NCBI GenBank assembly: GCA_016930515.1
Contig: JAFGGO010000158.1
Location: 1 to 64,000 of the forward strand
DNA length: 64,000 nt
Origin: Promethearchaeota archaeon
GTDB lineage: Archaea > Asgardarchaeota > Lokiarchaeia > Sigyniarchaeales > SOKP01
Direction of reading: 5' to 3'
Below are positions 8,781 to 17,818 of the stretch, piece after piece. Position numbers and translations under genes: made by a program. Positions within the stretch are counted from its first letter, which is position 1. Each line of letters starts with the position of its first letter. The notes under the pieces were generated by a model. That model saw nothing but the letters and a program-made list of their open reading frames with translations. It did no database searches and was not told where the DNA came from.

Positions 8781-11264
8781 ATGATGGGCGTTTTTCCCGA
8801 AGATCCGTGCGATTTTGCTCTTGAATTCATTCGTAGGATGAGAAATCACCCAGATATTGCCCTTATTCCCTCCTCTCGCCAAGTTTTATCCATTCCCAAG
8901 ATGATCTTGTCCCGTTTTTATCGAAAGGGTTCCCTCACTCCCAACGATTTTATCGAAATTAGCATGGTTACCTCGTATCCTGATAATCAAGATTTGGCAA
9001 AGTCAATTGCTTTCGATATTTTATTTCCACATTACATAAAAGAAACTTCGAGTGATTTATTTGAAGAAATTAATATAAAGGATGATAATGTGCTTGAAGA
9101 TCAAATTAAATCTGAAATGGAACAACTTCAAGATTTAATCGATGAAATTGAAAATAAATCATTGGAATCAAACGCGATAAAAGAAATAGATTCGTTTTTG
9201 GACGAAATAAATCGGCACGAACAGGAAGAACCATATCGTTCAGCAATGAATTTTTTTAACGACGAATCTGAATTATATAGGCAACAAATTACATCCTTGG
9301 AACAATTGTTAGAAGAGGCGAAAAATCGCTTGATCCAAAAGATTAACTCTCTTAAACCTCAAGACATTGAAGCTGGTAATAAGTTAGGAATGTCCAAGTT
9401 GATTCAAGAAAAAGCGTTAAGGGAATGGGAAAAAATTACCAGCAAGGCTCTTAGCAAGGAGAATATCCAGTCAGATTTGGAAAAGCTTTATACTCCTGAT
9501 CGTGTGGAAGACTTAATACAAACAATTAAATTTTTAAAAGATACTCATGCGCTTCCACGAGAAGAAATTCAGAAGTTGAAAGAAAATTTATCAGATCAAA
9601 TTAAGAATTTAGACCAATTATTCAATGCTGCTAAGAACTTAGGCGAACTCCCAAAGTTTAATCCAGAGAGGCTTTTATCGAATTCCTTGAAACAACCTTC
9701 ATTTGAACACGAATTTAACTTGGCAAACTCTTTAGATCAATATTATGGTACCGATCTCAGGGCAGAATTGTTGAAAATGTACGAAAAACAGATTAAAGGT
9801 CCTGAAATGCGTCTTTCTCTCGAACAATTAGCGGAACACGCAATGGCCAACAAGTCCTGGAATTCTTTATTTTCTCAGGCGCTTCAAAGTGCAATTAAAG
9901 ACGCGTATGATCAACCGAAAGTAAACGAGGCTTTAAAATCTCTAGCTCATCAAGTTCAACAATTACAAAAAACCGCTCGTAATATGCATAGTAGCCAAAA
10001 AATTGCCCAAAGCCTGCCCGAACTCGTAAAAAAGGCATTAGAATCTAGTAATTCGTCAGATCAATTAAAAAACTCGGTAGAATTCTTGAGAAACATTGGA
10101 TTAAATCCAGAATCTTTAGATATAAGAAAAATCGGTCAAAAACTTGGAATGTCTGAGGAAGATATCGCAGAATTAATTGAACCCAACTATCAATTATTAA
10201 AAAAGTTAACTGAAAATAAAAAAGCTAACTTCCAACAACTCTCTAATTTAATGCAACAATTAAGTGATCAATTGGACATTCAAAAAATAAAGGAATTGAC
10301 GACAATTGCCTTAGATTCCGAAAATCGGGACGCTCTAGGAGCTTTAGGGCATTTTGATCTTGGCGAAGCCCTAGAAAGCGCCAAGCAAATTAGTGGCAAA
10401 GATGGAGAAAACTTGCTCATTTCTAGCTTGACGGCGGGCAATGGAGAAAATTTGCTTAAACAATGGTTTATACATCGTGATCGCTTGCCTCATACTTCAA
10501 AAGATAAGGTAAAGGAACAAGCAAAGGCTCTCCTTATCGAATTAGGCGTTTATTATTCAAGAGCTCGCTTGGGAAGCTCCGTTATGGGACCAATTCCCAT
10601 AAATTCTGTAAGACCTTATACAGTAGGCGACGACTTCGAGAATGTCGACTTGGAAGAAACAATCTTTCACATTTTAGAAAAAGGAAAAAAATTGGAACAC
10701 ATAAACTACGACGACTTTTTCGTTTACGAAACTGCCAAGGGATTGAGAAACGCTGTTATCGAATTAGATGTATCTGGAAGCATGGATGGTGATAAAATGG
10801 CGCAAATGGCAATATGTGCCACAATGCTCGTCTACGGCCTACAAAAAGACGAAATCGCCTTGTGCTTTTTTGAATCCGATACTCATGTCTTAAAAAAATT
10901 AGATGAAGATATTGATCTTGAGAAATTAGCCGATGAGCTCTTAGACATCAAGGCAGAAGGGGGTACCAGAATACAAAAGGCTCTCGAATGGGCTAGAGAG
11001 GAATTTAATAAAAATTCAAGTTCTAGAGAAAAGCTTAATATTATATTTACGGATGCCGAAGTCTTTGATCTGGAACAAGCTATTGAACAATTAAAGATCC
11101 TGCGCTCAATTGGTGTAAATTCGATTGTGGTATGTCCTGAATCACAATTTAACCTCAAAGAAGCCGAAAAAATGGCGAGGATCGCAGGAGGACGGTTACT
11201 GACAATAAAAGAATGGGAAGACTTTCCCAAACTAATTGCAGATATTATAAAATCGAAGTTTTAA
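8781..11264 (+). CDS. VWA-domain protein, partner of the MoxR-like ATPase
   Basis: Large protein with a C-terminal von Willebrand factor A domain. The metal-dependent adhesion site is complete: DVSGSM at about 663-668, Thr in EGGTRIQ near 728 and Asp in FTDAEVF near 757. Residues about 110-560 are long charged helices with many Gln and Leu, probably a coiled coil or helical platform. No membrane segment or signal peptide is present, so it should be cytoplasmic. In known MoxR-VWA pairs the VWA protein links the ATPase ring to its substrate. It is placed between the ATPase and a SWIM-like protein, the order expected of a three-part system. Confidence 0.75.
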   Translation: MMGVFPEDPCDFALEFIRRMRNHPDIALIPSSRQVLSIPKMILSRFYRKGSLTPNDFIEISMVTSYPDNQDLAKSIAFDILFPHYIKETSSDLFEEINIKDDNVLEDQIKSEMEQLQDLIDEIENKSLESNAIKEIDSFLDEINRHEQEEPYRSAMNFFNDESELYRQQITSLEQLLEEAKNRLIQKINSLKPQDIEAGNKLGMSKLIQEKALREWEKITSKALSKENIQSDLEKLYTPDRVEDLIQTIKFLKDTHALPREEIQKLKENLSDQIKNLDQLFNAAKNLGELPKFNPERLLSNSLKQPSFEHEFNLANSLDQYYGTDLRAELLKMYEKQIKGPEMRLSLEQLAEHAMANKSWNSLFSQALQSAIKDAYDQPKVNEALKSLAHQVQQLQKTARNMHSSQKIAQSLPELVKKALESSNSSDQLKNSVEFLRNIGLNPESLDIRKIGQKLGMSEEDIAELIEPNYQLLKKLTENKKANFQQLSNLMQQLSDQLDIQKIKELTTIALDSENRDALGALGHFDLGEALESAKQISGKDGENLLISSLTAGNGENLLKQWFIHRDRLPHTSKDKVKEQAKALLIELGVYYSRARLGSSVMGPIPINSVRPYTVGDDFENVDLEETIFHILEKGKKLEHINYDDFFVYETAKGLRNAVIELDVSGSMDGDKMAQMAICATMLVYGLQKDEIALCFFESDTHVLKKLDEDIDLEKLADELLDIKAEGGTRIQKALEWAREEFNKNSSSREKLNIIFTDAEVFDLEQAIEQLKILRSIGVNSIVVCPESQFNLKEAEKMARIAGGRLLTIKEWEDFPKLIADIIKSKF

Positions 11265-11268
11265 CGAT

Positions 11269-13611
11269 ATGAAGAATAAGGAACTTTACGAGCTCATCAT
11301 CAAGAAATATGGTGGGGATGTATTTGAGGAAGGGTTAAAATTTCCCAACAATAAGATCTCCATTATTTTCTTACAACCAAAACCAATTAAAATTAATTGT
11401 ATGGTTTTAGATAACGATCGAGAATTTCATATCGTTATTAATCAAGAAGAAAAAGAAATTTTTCACGATTGCCCCCGTTTTTTGATTCATAAAGATGATA
11501 ATAAAAAGATATGTGCTCACATAATAAAATTAATCCTATCGATAAATGAATCTCTATCTTTTAAATTATTGAACGATATCGACAATTATGTTCTATCGGC
11601 AGAAGATTTTGGATCGAGACATAAGAGCGAGAATTATATGATTCTTGCAAAAAGTTGTTTTACTTCTGATAATTCCGTTGAAGGTTTGAATTATTTAAAT
11701 AAAGCGTTAGTAAATCGAGACGATTGTTCAAATATTGTTGGAACATATTTGAAAACTGCAATTGAGAATAATTTATTCGTTGAGTTTTTTGAATTTTTAA
11801 CAAATGATAAAATGAATGGAATGAACGCTTCATTTTTTATAGATCAAGAAAAGTTAATTGAAGAAGGTTTTAAGTCTTTTCTAGCATCTATTCCAAGATA
11901 TTCATTTTATAATGTGTTAAAAATAATTGAATCAATAGATCAGATTCTAAATTCAATTGATTTTTCTTTTTTGAGTCGATTTCTTATTGCGTTAATATCC
12001 AAGACTAAATCCACAAATTTAAAAGAGAAATATTTTGCTTTCTATTTCCTTTTAAAACATAAAGAAATTTCTCAAGAAGAAATTCAATCCTTCGACGATT
12101 TAATCAGCAATAATTTAATACAAGAATTGAAGAATCAAATTTTGGTGCATTTTCAAAACCAGATTGAGAATTTTGGTTTAATTGAAGAACTTAATTTGTT
12201 AAAAAAACATTTCAAGACATTTAAAATTTCAAAAGAAACTTATAACGACACCTACAAAAAATATAAAAAAGAATTGCAAGAAATTGAAAGAAAATTATAT
12301 ATCAAGAAATTTGCGTTCCTCAAATTATTTAGAAAAAAGTTTAAAGTGAACAAGTCGACTGGGGGATTTAAAAAAAAAAGAAATTTTTATATTGTCGATC
12401 ACGATAAAGAAAACATTAATAATCCCGCATATCATTATATCCTTGCTAGGATGGGTTTTTATGGATATAAGAATCAATTTATCAAATCATCGGAAATGGG
12501 CCCTAATATATTTATGCTAAAGGATTTATTTCTAGACGATATAGGCAAATTCCCAGATGTACTTTATTATAAAAACCAGTTTTGGGGCGATATTAAATCT
12601 ATTGAAATCGATTCCAATATCGGATATTCTCTCTTGCCCAAACCATTGGATTACGATCAAGACGGGGTTTATTTGATGTTTGATAGAAATGAAACCATAA
12701 TCGTCGAATGGGACCTTGTTAACAAACCCGTGAATGGTAGCTTGATCGTTGCTTATAGCTCTCAAATTCTTGTTCCCGACCAAAAAAATCCATTATTTCA
12801 TGATTTAAAACCTTTTGATTTGTGTTATTGTAAGAAAATACCAGAGGAAATAGAATCAGAAATAATAAAAAAGACCAATGTGATTTCGAAATGTTCTTTT
12901 AAGGATGCTATAAATAGTATTGCTGCTGGTATGGATTTTATAGAAGGTTATTATCCCCTTTCATTAATTAAAGATGTTATTGATAAAAAGATTGAACCTT
13001 TTGAAGCTCACGCCCTTTTACGACAAAATCCAAACAAATTATTCATCCCTAATTACAATAAATTCGTTCAAATAGCTGAAACTTTTTTATTCGACTTTAT
13101 TCGAAAAGAAAAGAATTATGTTTTTGAAACGCTTAAAAAAACGCCTGAAAAAAAAACGAGTCATCTATTGTTCTTACTTGGATTAGATAAGGAATTTGAA
13201 GGTATGAATTTGCCTTATGGGCGAATAGCGGAAGAGCTTTTTGAACAAAATCTACCTTTTAAAGAATTCAAGTCAAATTTGATAAATAAAGTTCACGATC
13301 TTGTAAAACAAGATCTTGAAGAAGCTAAAGTAGGATGCACTGAAGCTTATGACTTGAATAAAATGCAATATACATCTTTCTCTTATTATTTAAAAAAAAT
13401 ATTACAAGTAAGGAAAAATGAATTCGAACGAGCGAAAATTAAACATCAGGATGAATTTTTCGACCTTTCAGAAGTATTAAAAACATATTATGGAATAAAA
13501 TTTGCAAAAATGCTAAAATTGGGACAAAATAAATTAGTGAGACCAAACAAGTTCCAAAAAATAAAAGAATATGCAAAAAAATTAGGATTAAAACTAAATT
13601 TGATAGATTAA
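11269..13611 (+). CDS. SWIM-like zinc protein of the MoxR-VWA operon
   Basis: Third gene of the operon, starting 4 bp after the VWA stop. No complete known family is recognised. The N-terminal 100 residues resemble a SWIM zinc finger (CxCxnCxH): the sequence has His66-x-Cys68, 13 residues, then Cys82-x-His84, so the first Cys is replaced by His. The rest is a long helical region (about 110-370) and a mixed alpha/beta region (about 375-640) with no motif I can name. In bacterial MoxR-VWA-SWIM systems, such as the yeh genes, SWIM proteins are thought to recognise substrate or nucleic acid. Cytoplasmic location is inferred. The end lies 7 bp from the convergent UbiA gene. Confidence 0.5.
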   Translation: MKNKELYELIIKKYGGDVFEEGLKFPNNKISIIFLQPKPIKINCMVLDNDREFHIVINQEEKEIFHDCPRFLIHKDDNKKICAHIIKLILSINESLSFKLLNDIDNYVLSAEDFGSRHKSENYMILAKSCFTSDNSVEGLNYLNKALVNRDDCSNIVGTYLKTAIENNLFVEFFEFLTNDKMNGMNASFFIDQEKLIEEGFKSFLASIPRYSFYNVLKIIESIDQILNSIDFSFLSRFLIALISKTKSTNLKEKYFAFYFLLKHKEISQEEIQSFDDLISNNLIQELKNQILVHFQNQIENFGLIEELNLLKKHFKTFKISKETYNDTYKKYKKELQEIERKLYIKKFAFLKLFRKKFKVNKSTGGFKKKRNFYIVDHDKENINNPAYHYILARMGFYGYKNQFIKSSEMGPNIFMLKDLFLDDIGKFPDVLYYKNQFWGDIKSIEIDSNIGYSLLPKPLDYDQDGVYLMFDRNETIIVEWDLVNKPVNGSLIVAYSSQILVPDQKNPLFHDLKPFDLCYCKKIPEEIESEIIKKTNVISKCSFKDAINSIAAGMDFIEGYYPLSLIKDVIDKKIEPFEAHALLRQNPNKLFIPNYNKFVQIAETFLFDFIRKEKNYVFETLKKTPEKKTSHLLFLLGLDKEFEGMNLPYGRIAEELFEQNLPFKEFKSNLINKVHDLVKQDLEEAKVGCTEAYDLNKMQYTSFSYYLKKILQVRKNEFERAKIKHQDEFFDLSEVLKTYYGIKFAKMLKLGQNKLVRPNKFQKIKEYAKKLGLKLNLID

Positions 13612-13618
13612 ATCTTTA

Positions 13619-14599
13619 CTATACCTTCCCTTGTCCTTGAGATTCCTCAAGTCTTGAGTCCATAAATTTAATTTTCATGACAAATAGCAGAAAACAATAA
13701 CTAAATGCAATCCAAATTATTGATTGTGTTAATGGCGCGCTTAAGACAAGAATTACATTTAAAAATGATATAGCATATAAAAATCCAAAAGTATGTAATC
13801 TTTCTAATTTTGATGGATTATTTTTATGATAAATGTTTCTTTGTAAAAGCACCAATAATAGTGGAGTAAACGCAAAGAGCAGAAAAAACTTTTCTTCTAA
13901 TAAGTTTGTAGAAATGAAGAATAGGAGGAAAAGATAGGGTGTTAATAGAATAGTAAAACTCAAGTATACTCCTTTTTCGTAAACGCTCACTTTTGTCATT
14001 AATGTTTTAATTTTTGCCCTTTGGTCACCTAGATAATCGGGAATGTTTTTCACGGTAAAATAAGTGAAGAAAAAATAAGTAATGATGTAAAAAATTGGTG
14101 GTAGATCTAATATTGATCGATTAATTAACCAACCACCCAAAAAAGGAAGTGCTACAGCTCCAGTAAAGCTTATCATTCCCAAAAGCATGTTTTTCTTAAA
14201 TCTAATTGGTGGTGCAGAGTAAAATATTGAATCTAAAACTGCTATAATAATTATTATATAACATCCCAATCCCATTAAAGTTGCGAGCTGCATGATTATT
14301 GTATATAATCCAAAAAGAAGGAATCCCATATTTTTCAAACCTACTGCATTAAGCATCTCTGTTCTTATCGGCTGATTAATTTCGTCTTCAAACCTATCGT
14401 AATAAGAATTCACTAAATTAGCTCCAGATGTTATCATCGCAAATATTATTAGACCTATTACCATCCTAAAGATATCAATAGAATTTGTAAGAGAATATCC
14501 TAAGAAGAAGGACATTAAAGCAAAAATCCAGGTTCTGGGTCTCGCCAAAGCTAAAATATTATACAATTTTGATTTATTATTTGATATAAAGACTTTCAC
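13619..14599 (-). CDS. UbiA-family prenyltransferase
   Basis: Polytopic membrane enzyme of the UbiA superfamily, which transfers isoprenoid chains to acceptors in quinone or archaeal lipid synthesis. The core begins LARPRTWIFALMSFFLGY. The first Mg-diphosphate motif is NSYYDRFED (N-x3-D-x3-D); the second is KNIPDYLGDQRAK (D-x3-D). About eight to nine membrane helices follow. The open frame extends to ATG 14788, but its first 63 residues are Asn/Phe/Ser-rich, unlike the family, so I prefer GTG 14599, giving 326 residues. TTG near 14562 is another option. Closest roles are geranylgeranylglyceryl-phosphate geranylgeranyltransferase or a quinone-type prenyltransferase; I cannot separate these. 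Confidence 0.65.
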   Translation of the reverse strand: MKVFISNNKSKLYNILALARPRTWIFALMSFFLGYSLTNSIDIFRMVIGLIIFAMITSGANLVNSYYDRFEDEINQPIRTEMLNAVGLKNMGFLLFGLYTIIMQLATLMGLGCYIIIIIAVLDSIFYSAPPIRFKKNMLLGMISFTGAVALPFLGGWLINRSILDLPPIFYIITYFFFTYFTVKNIPDYLGDQRAKIKTLMTKVSVYEKGVYLSFTILLTPYLFLLFFISTNLLEEKFFLLFAFTPLLLVLLQRNIYHKNNPSKLERLHTFGFLYAISFLNVILVLSAPLTQSIIWIAFSYCFLLFVMKIKFMDSRLEESQGQGKV

Positions 14600-14825
14600 C
14601 TTTATACATGATTTTGATCTAATTAAAAGAAATAGTTGATTTTTTTTAATTAAAGGAGGGAGGTCAGTGAATTTATGATTTTCAAATACATTCAAACTTA
14701 TTAAATAAATATTATTGTATTTATTTGGGAAAAAGGAATGAGTGTGAATATAAAAAAAACAGGAGTTAATATAGCTCGTATTAATCACTAGTTCTAAAAA
14801 TTAGCATCTATCGTGTTTTAGGTAA

Positions 14826-15977
14826 TTATTTTGCTGAAATGATTTTTTGGTAATTATAGAAGAACTTTTCTATGAATTTCTGGTATATTTCCAGCGCTTC
14901 TTTATATTCGTCAATCTCGACGAACTCTCCGTCCGTGTGCTCCAATTTTGGATCTCCTGGACCATATGTGATGGTGGGAATACCAAAATGGGTTCCAATT
15001 ACATTTGTGAAAGTAGTACCTGTTTTTTTTACCATGATTGCTTTTTCTTTGCGTATTTTAAAAATAGCCCAACGCAAAGCGCCCGTCATCACATCATCTC
15101 CTTTTACTTCGTATCCCTCTATTTGACTTAAAATTTCTTCTTTTATTTGAAATTCAGGGCAATTATTTTGATATTTCTTAGCTATTTCTAATTTCATGCC
15201 TCTTATTTTTTCAAGCAATAGATTAGATTTAATTAGGGGCGGAAATCTTATATCTATTTTCATAGTGCATTTTGAAGGAATTACATTTGCTAAGTCTCCT
15301 CCCTTCAAGGTTCCAATATTTGAAATTACCTTGTGGAAATAACTATCGCTTTGAGTGTTTTTATCTCCTTGAGATGATAATTTCTGTGAAATAATTTTAA
15401 TTTCGTTCCATAGATCTAATGCCACTTCAATCGCGTTCACATGCATCCAAGAACTTGCCATGTGGCCCGGCATCGAGGTAATCTCGTAAGAAAGGCAAAG
15501 TCTGCCTTTATAACCGATGCATATTTGGCTTGTTGTAGTAGGTTCTCCAAAAATGGCAAAGTCTGGACTTAAATCAGATTTTAGGAACTCCTGAATTCCT
15601 TCCAAAGAACTTTCCTCTCTAACGATACCCACAATCGCGATTGTTCCTGAAGTTATTGTATTAAAATCGTATTTTGAAATAGCGTAAACCATTGCTGCTA
15701 AAGAAGGTTTACAATCAACAGCGCCCCTACCAAATATTTTTCCTTCTTTTTCAAAGACGGGCAATTCCCCCGGTATTGTATCCATGTGAGATATTAATAA
15801 TAAAAAAGGCTTTCCCCTTCCCTTTATTGCGATAACATTTCCAATATTGTCAAACTTCACTTTAAATCCGTGATTTTTCATAAAATTTGCTAAAAATCGT
15901 GCGTAAGGTGTTTCATTTTCAGATGGGCTATATAATTTAATGCATTCTTTTAGAAACTCCGTAGGATTTTCAAGCAT
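14826..15977 (-). CDS. lysK: [LysW]-lysine/ornithine hydrolase-like M20 peptidase
   Basis: Zinc carboxypeptidase-like enzyme of the ArgE/DapE/M20 family. With LysX and LysZ next to it, the likely job is release of lysine or ornithine from the carrier protein LysW. Visible metal and catalytic motifs are SHMDTIPG, GRGAVDCKPSLAAM, VREESS, GEPTTTSQICIGYKGR and a late LEHTDGE, with KKTGTTFTNVIG before it, a segment typical of LysK. The frame opens at ATG 15998, but I choose ATG 15977: it overlaps the lysZ stop (ATGCTTGA), has GAGGT five bases upstream, and lacks a nonconserved extension. Overlap with lysZ implies translational coupling. Confidence 0.8.
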   Translation of the reverse strand: MLENPTEFLKECIKLYSPSENETPYARFLANFMKNHGFKVKFDNIGNVIAIKGRGKPFLLLISHMDTIPGELPVFEKEGKIFGRGAVDCKPSLAAMVYAISKYDFNTITSGTIAIVGIVREESSLEGIQEFLKSDLSPDFAIFGEPTTTSQICIGYKGRLCLSYEITSMPGHMASSWMHVNAIEVALDLWNEIKIISQKLSSQGDKNTQSDSYFHKVISNIGTLKGGDLANVIPSKCTMKIDIRFPPLIKSNLLLEKIRGMKLEIAKKYQNNCPEFQIKEEILSQIEGYEVKGDDVMTGALRWAIFKIRKEKAIMVKKTGTTFTNVIGTHFGIPTITYGPGDPKLEHTDGEFVEIDEYKEALEIYQKFIEKFFYNYQKIISAK

Positions 15978-16797
15978 CGTGTACCGAGGTTCCTCCATTT
16001 TCTTCTAACGCATTTAATATGGGCGAATCGATTAATCCAGAACAAATAATTACTTTTTTAACTCCGTTTTTAAAGGATTCTAATGCGGCATAAGCCTTCT
16101 TCTTCATTCCCCCTTCTAATCGTTCGATTAGCTCTTCTAATTGAATTCTAGATATGGATTTTATCATAGAATTTTTATCTTCGAAATTCCTGTAAATACC
16201 TTCCACATCTGTGAGACTAATTAAAACATCTGCATCAAGAGAACCCGCAACTTGACTTGCCGCTCTATCACCATCTACATTCACTATATCGCCTTCTTCA
16301 CTCCTTGCTAAAGCACCAATAACTGGAATATATTTATTTTTCAGCAGGAATTTTATAATTTGGGGGTTGATGGAATTAACCTTTCCTGAATATTCCCCCC
16401 GTTTTATAAGCTTTTTATTATTAACTAATACAACTATTTTATCCTTTCTAACAGCATCTATAGTACCTCCATCAATTCCCGTGAAACCAAAAGCATTTAC
16501 TCCCCTTTTTTGAAGCGCCTCAACTAGTCGCTTGTTATTCAATCCACCGAGAGACATGATTGCGGCACTAATGGCTTCTTGATCGGTATAGCGGGTTGTA
16601 TATCCTGATGGTGTCTTGAAATATTTTGGTTCCTTATTCATGCTCCTTAATATTTCGTTTATTTGGGGGCCCCCACCATGTACAACTACTAGCTCATATT
16701 TATCAGACAACTTTAAATAAATATTTGAAATGTCTTCCACGACATTTTCGAAATTCTTTGCTATTAAAGCCCCCCCTACTTTGATGACAACTCTCAT
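15970..16797 (-). CDS. lysZ: [LysW]-aminoadipate/glutamate kinase
   Basis: Amino-acid kinase family enzyme that phosphorylates the LysW-bound substrate in lysine or arginine synthesis. The N-terminus KVGGALI and HGGGPQIN form the phosphate-binding site. TPSGYTTRYTD (about 62-72) resembles the SPSGxxSRxTD segment of LysZ rather than classic ArgB. VNVDGDRAASQVAGSLDAD and LTDVEGIYR belong to the ATP-binding half, and GGMKKKAYAA is the late family motif. It lies 27 bp after lysX and overlaps lysK by 8 bp under the preferred lysK start. Dual use for lysine and arginine is common in archaea and cannot be excluded. Confidence 0.85.
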   Translation of the reverse strand: MRVVIKVGGALIAKNFENVVEDISNIYLKLSDKYELVVVHGGGPQINEILRSMNKEPKYFKTPSGYTTRYTDQEAISAAIMSLGGLNNKRLVEALQKRGVNAFGFTGIDGGTIDAVRKDKIVVLVNNKKLIKRGEYSGKVNSINPQIIKFLLKNKYIPVIGALARSEEGDIVNVDGDRAASQVAGSLDADVLISLTDVEGIYRNFEDKNSMIKSISRIQLEELIERLEGGMKKKAYAALESFKNGVKKVIICSGLIDSPILNALEENGGTSVHDA

Positions 16798-16824
16798 TTT
16801 ATTCTTAATTATTTGTATTTCGTA

Positions 16825-17703
16825 TTATTTATAATTATTTTCCAAATATTCAACAATTTCTCGTGCAATATTAATTTTTGTAGCTCCAACTATACCTTGA
16901 AATTGAGGCGTGCCATTGATTTCTATCACTTTATATTCTCCCTCTACACCCATAAGGTCGATGCCGACAACTTCTCCCTGGACGGCTCTTGCTGCACTGA
17001 GACTTAATTTCTCGATTTCGGGAGTTATTTCTATTGGTTCTGCTGTTCCTCCTATTGCAATATTGCTCCTAAAGTTCTTTTCTGGATGAAATCTCCCCAT
17101 TGCGGCAACGCAACGATCCCCAATTACAAAAACTCTGATATCTGTAGGAGCGTGAGGATTGCTTTCGCTAGTAGAAATGAACTCCTGCAAGTAATAAATT
17201 TTCTGCAAGATATTTCCCATGGTTTCACGACACTCGAGATTAGAGATGGCGCTATTGTAATCGTCCAATTTTGCGATCATCCTTCCCCATGACCCAATAA
17301 TAGGTTTAATTACGGTGGGATAACCTATTGTACTTTCTATTGCTTCAATTGAGGAATTATCTTGAAATGAAACGCTTGTTAAAGGAGTTGGGATATCATT
17401 TTCGATTAATTTTAATGTTGTTAACAACTTATTACCACTTAGGTGCAGACATTCGTAATTATTGACGATTTTATATCCTTTTAGTTCTAAAATTGCTCCA
17501 GAATACAATCCTCGCAAGTAACTTAGAGATCTTTCTAATATTACTTTGCAATCGCTAGAAAGATTGAGATCTTTTTTCTTGGAAAGAATGTAGAAAATTT
17601 TTCGATTGTCTAATTCCTCGTGTTTGATTTTTTTCTTTTCGAGTTCGGTTATTATTTGTTTTACTTCCCATGTTATCCTGTTTAAAAGTATTCCAACTCG
17701 CAT
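16825..17703 (-). CDS. lysX: LysX/ArgX-like ATP-grasp ligase
   Basis: RimK-type ATP-grasp enzyme that attaches aminoadipate or glutamate to the C-terminal Glu of LysW, starting the pathway that LysZ and LysK continue. Motifs seen: the family-like segment ERSLSYLRGLYSG near 57, VIKPIIGSWGRM near 133, the Mg-binding IEINGTPQFQG near the C-terminus and FRSNIAIGGTAEP. The substrate is often predicted from the few residues around the FRSN-x3-GG segment, but I cannot decide between the two. GAGGT lies seven bases before the ATG. lysW, lysY and lysJ are not nearby; LysW is required, so it must be encoded elsewhere. Confidence 0.85.
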   Translation of the reverse strand: MRVGILLNRITWEVKQIITELEKKKIKHEELDNRKIFYILSKKKDLNLSSDCKVILERSLSYLRGLYSGAILELKGYKIVNNYECLHLSGNKLLTTLKLIENDIPTPLTSVSFQDNSSIEAIESTIGYPTVIKPIIGSWGRMIAKLDDYNSAISNLECRETMGNILQKIYYLQEFISTSESNPHAPTDIRVFVIGDRCVAAMGRFHPEKNFRSNIAIGGTAEPIEITPEIEKLSLSAARAVQGEVVGIDLMGVEGEYKVIEINGTPQFQGIVGATKINIAREIVEYLENNYK

Positions 17704-17818
17704 TAGTATGACCTCATTATAGATAATACTTTAAAGGATTTTTTAGGTAAAATATTTTTTTAGTCATATAAGATATAAAAAAATTTAAAAAAATCTTGAA
17801 AATAATAAATGAATTGAA

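Noticed and set aside
13619..14788. Extended N-terminus of the UbiA gene up to ATG 14788
   Set aside because: The first 63 residues are low-complexity and unlike the family, whose core starts at LARPRTW; a GTG at 14599 gives normal length.
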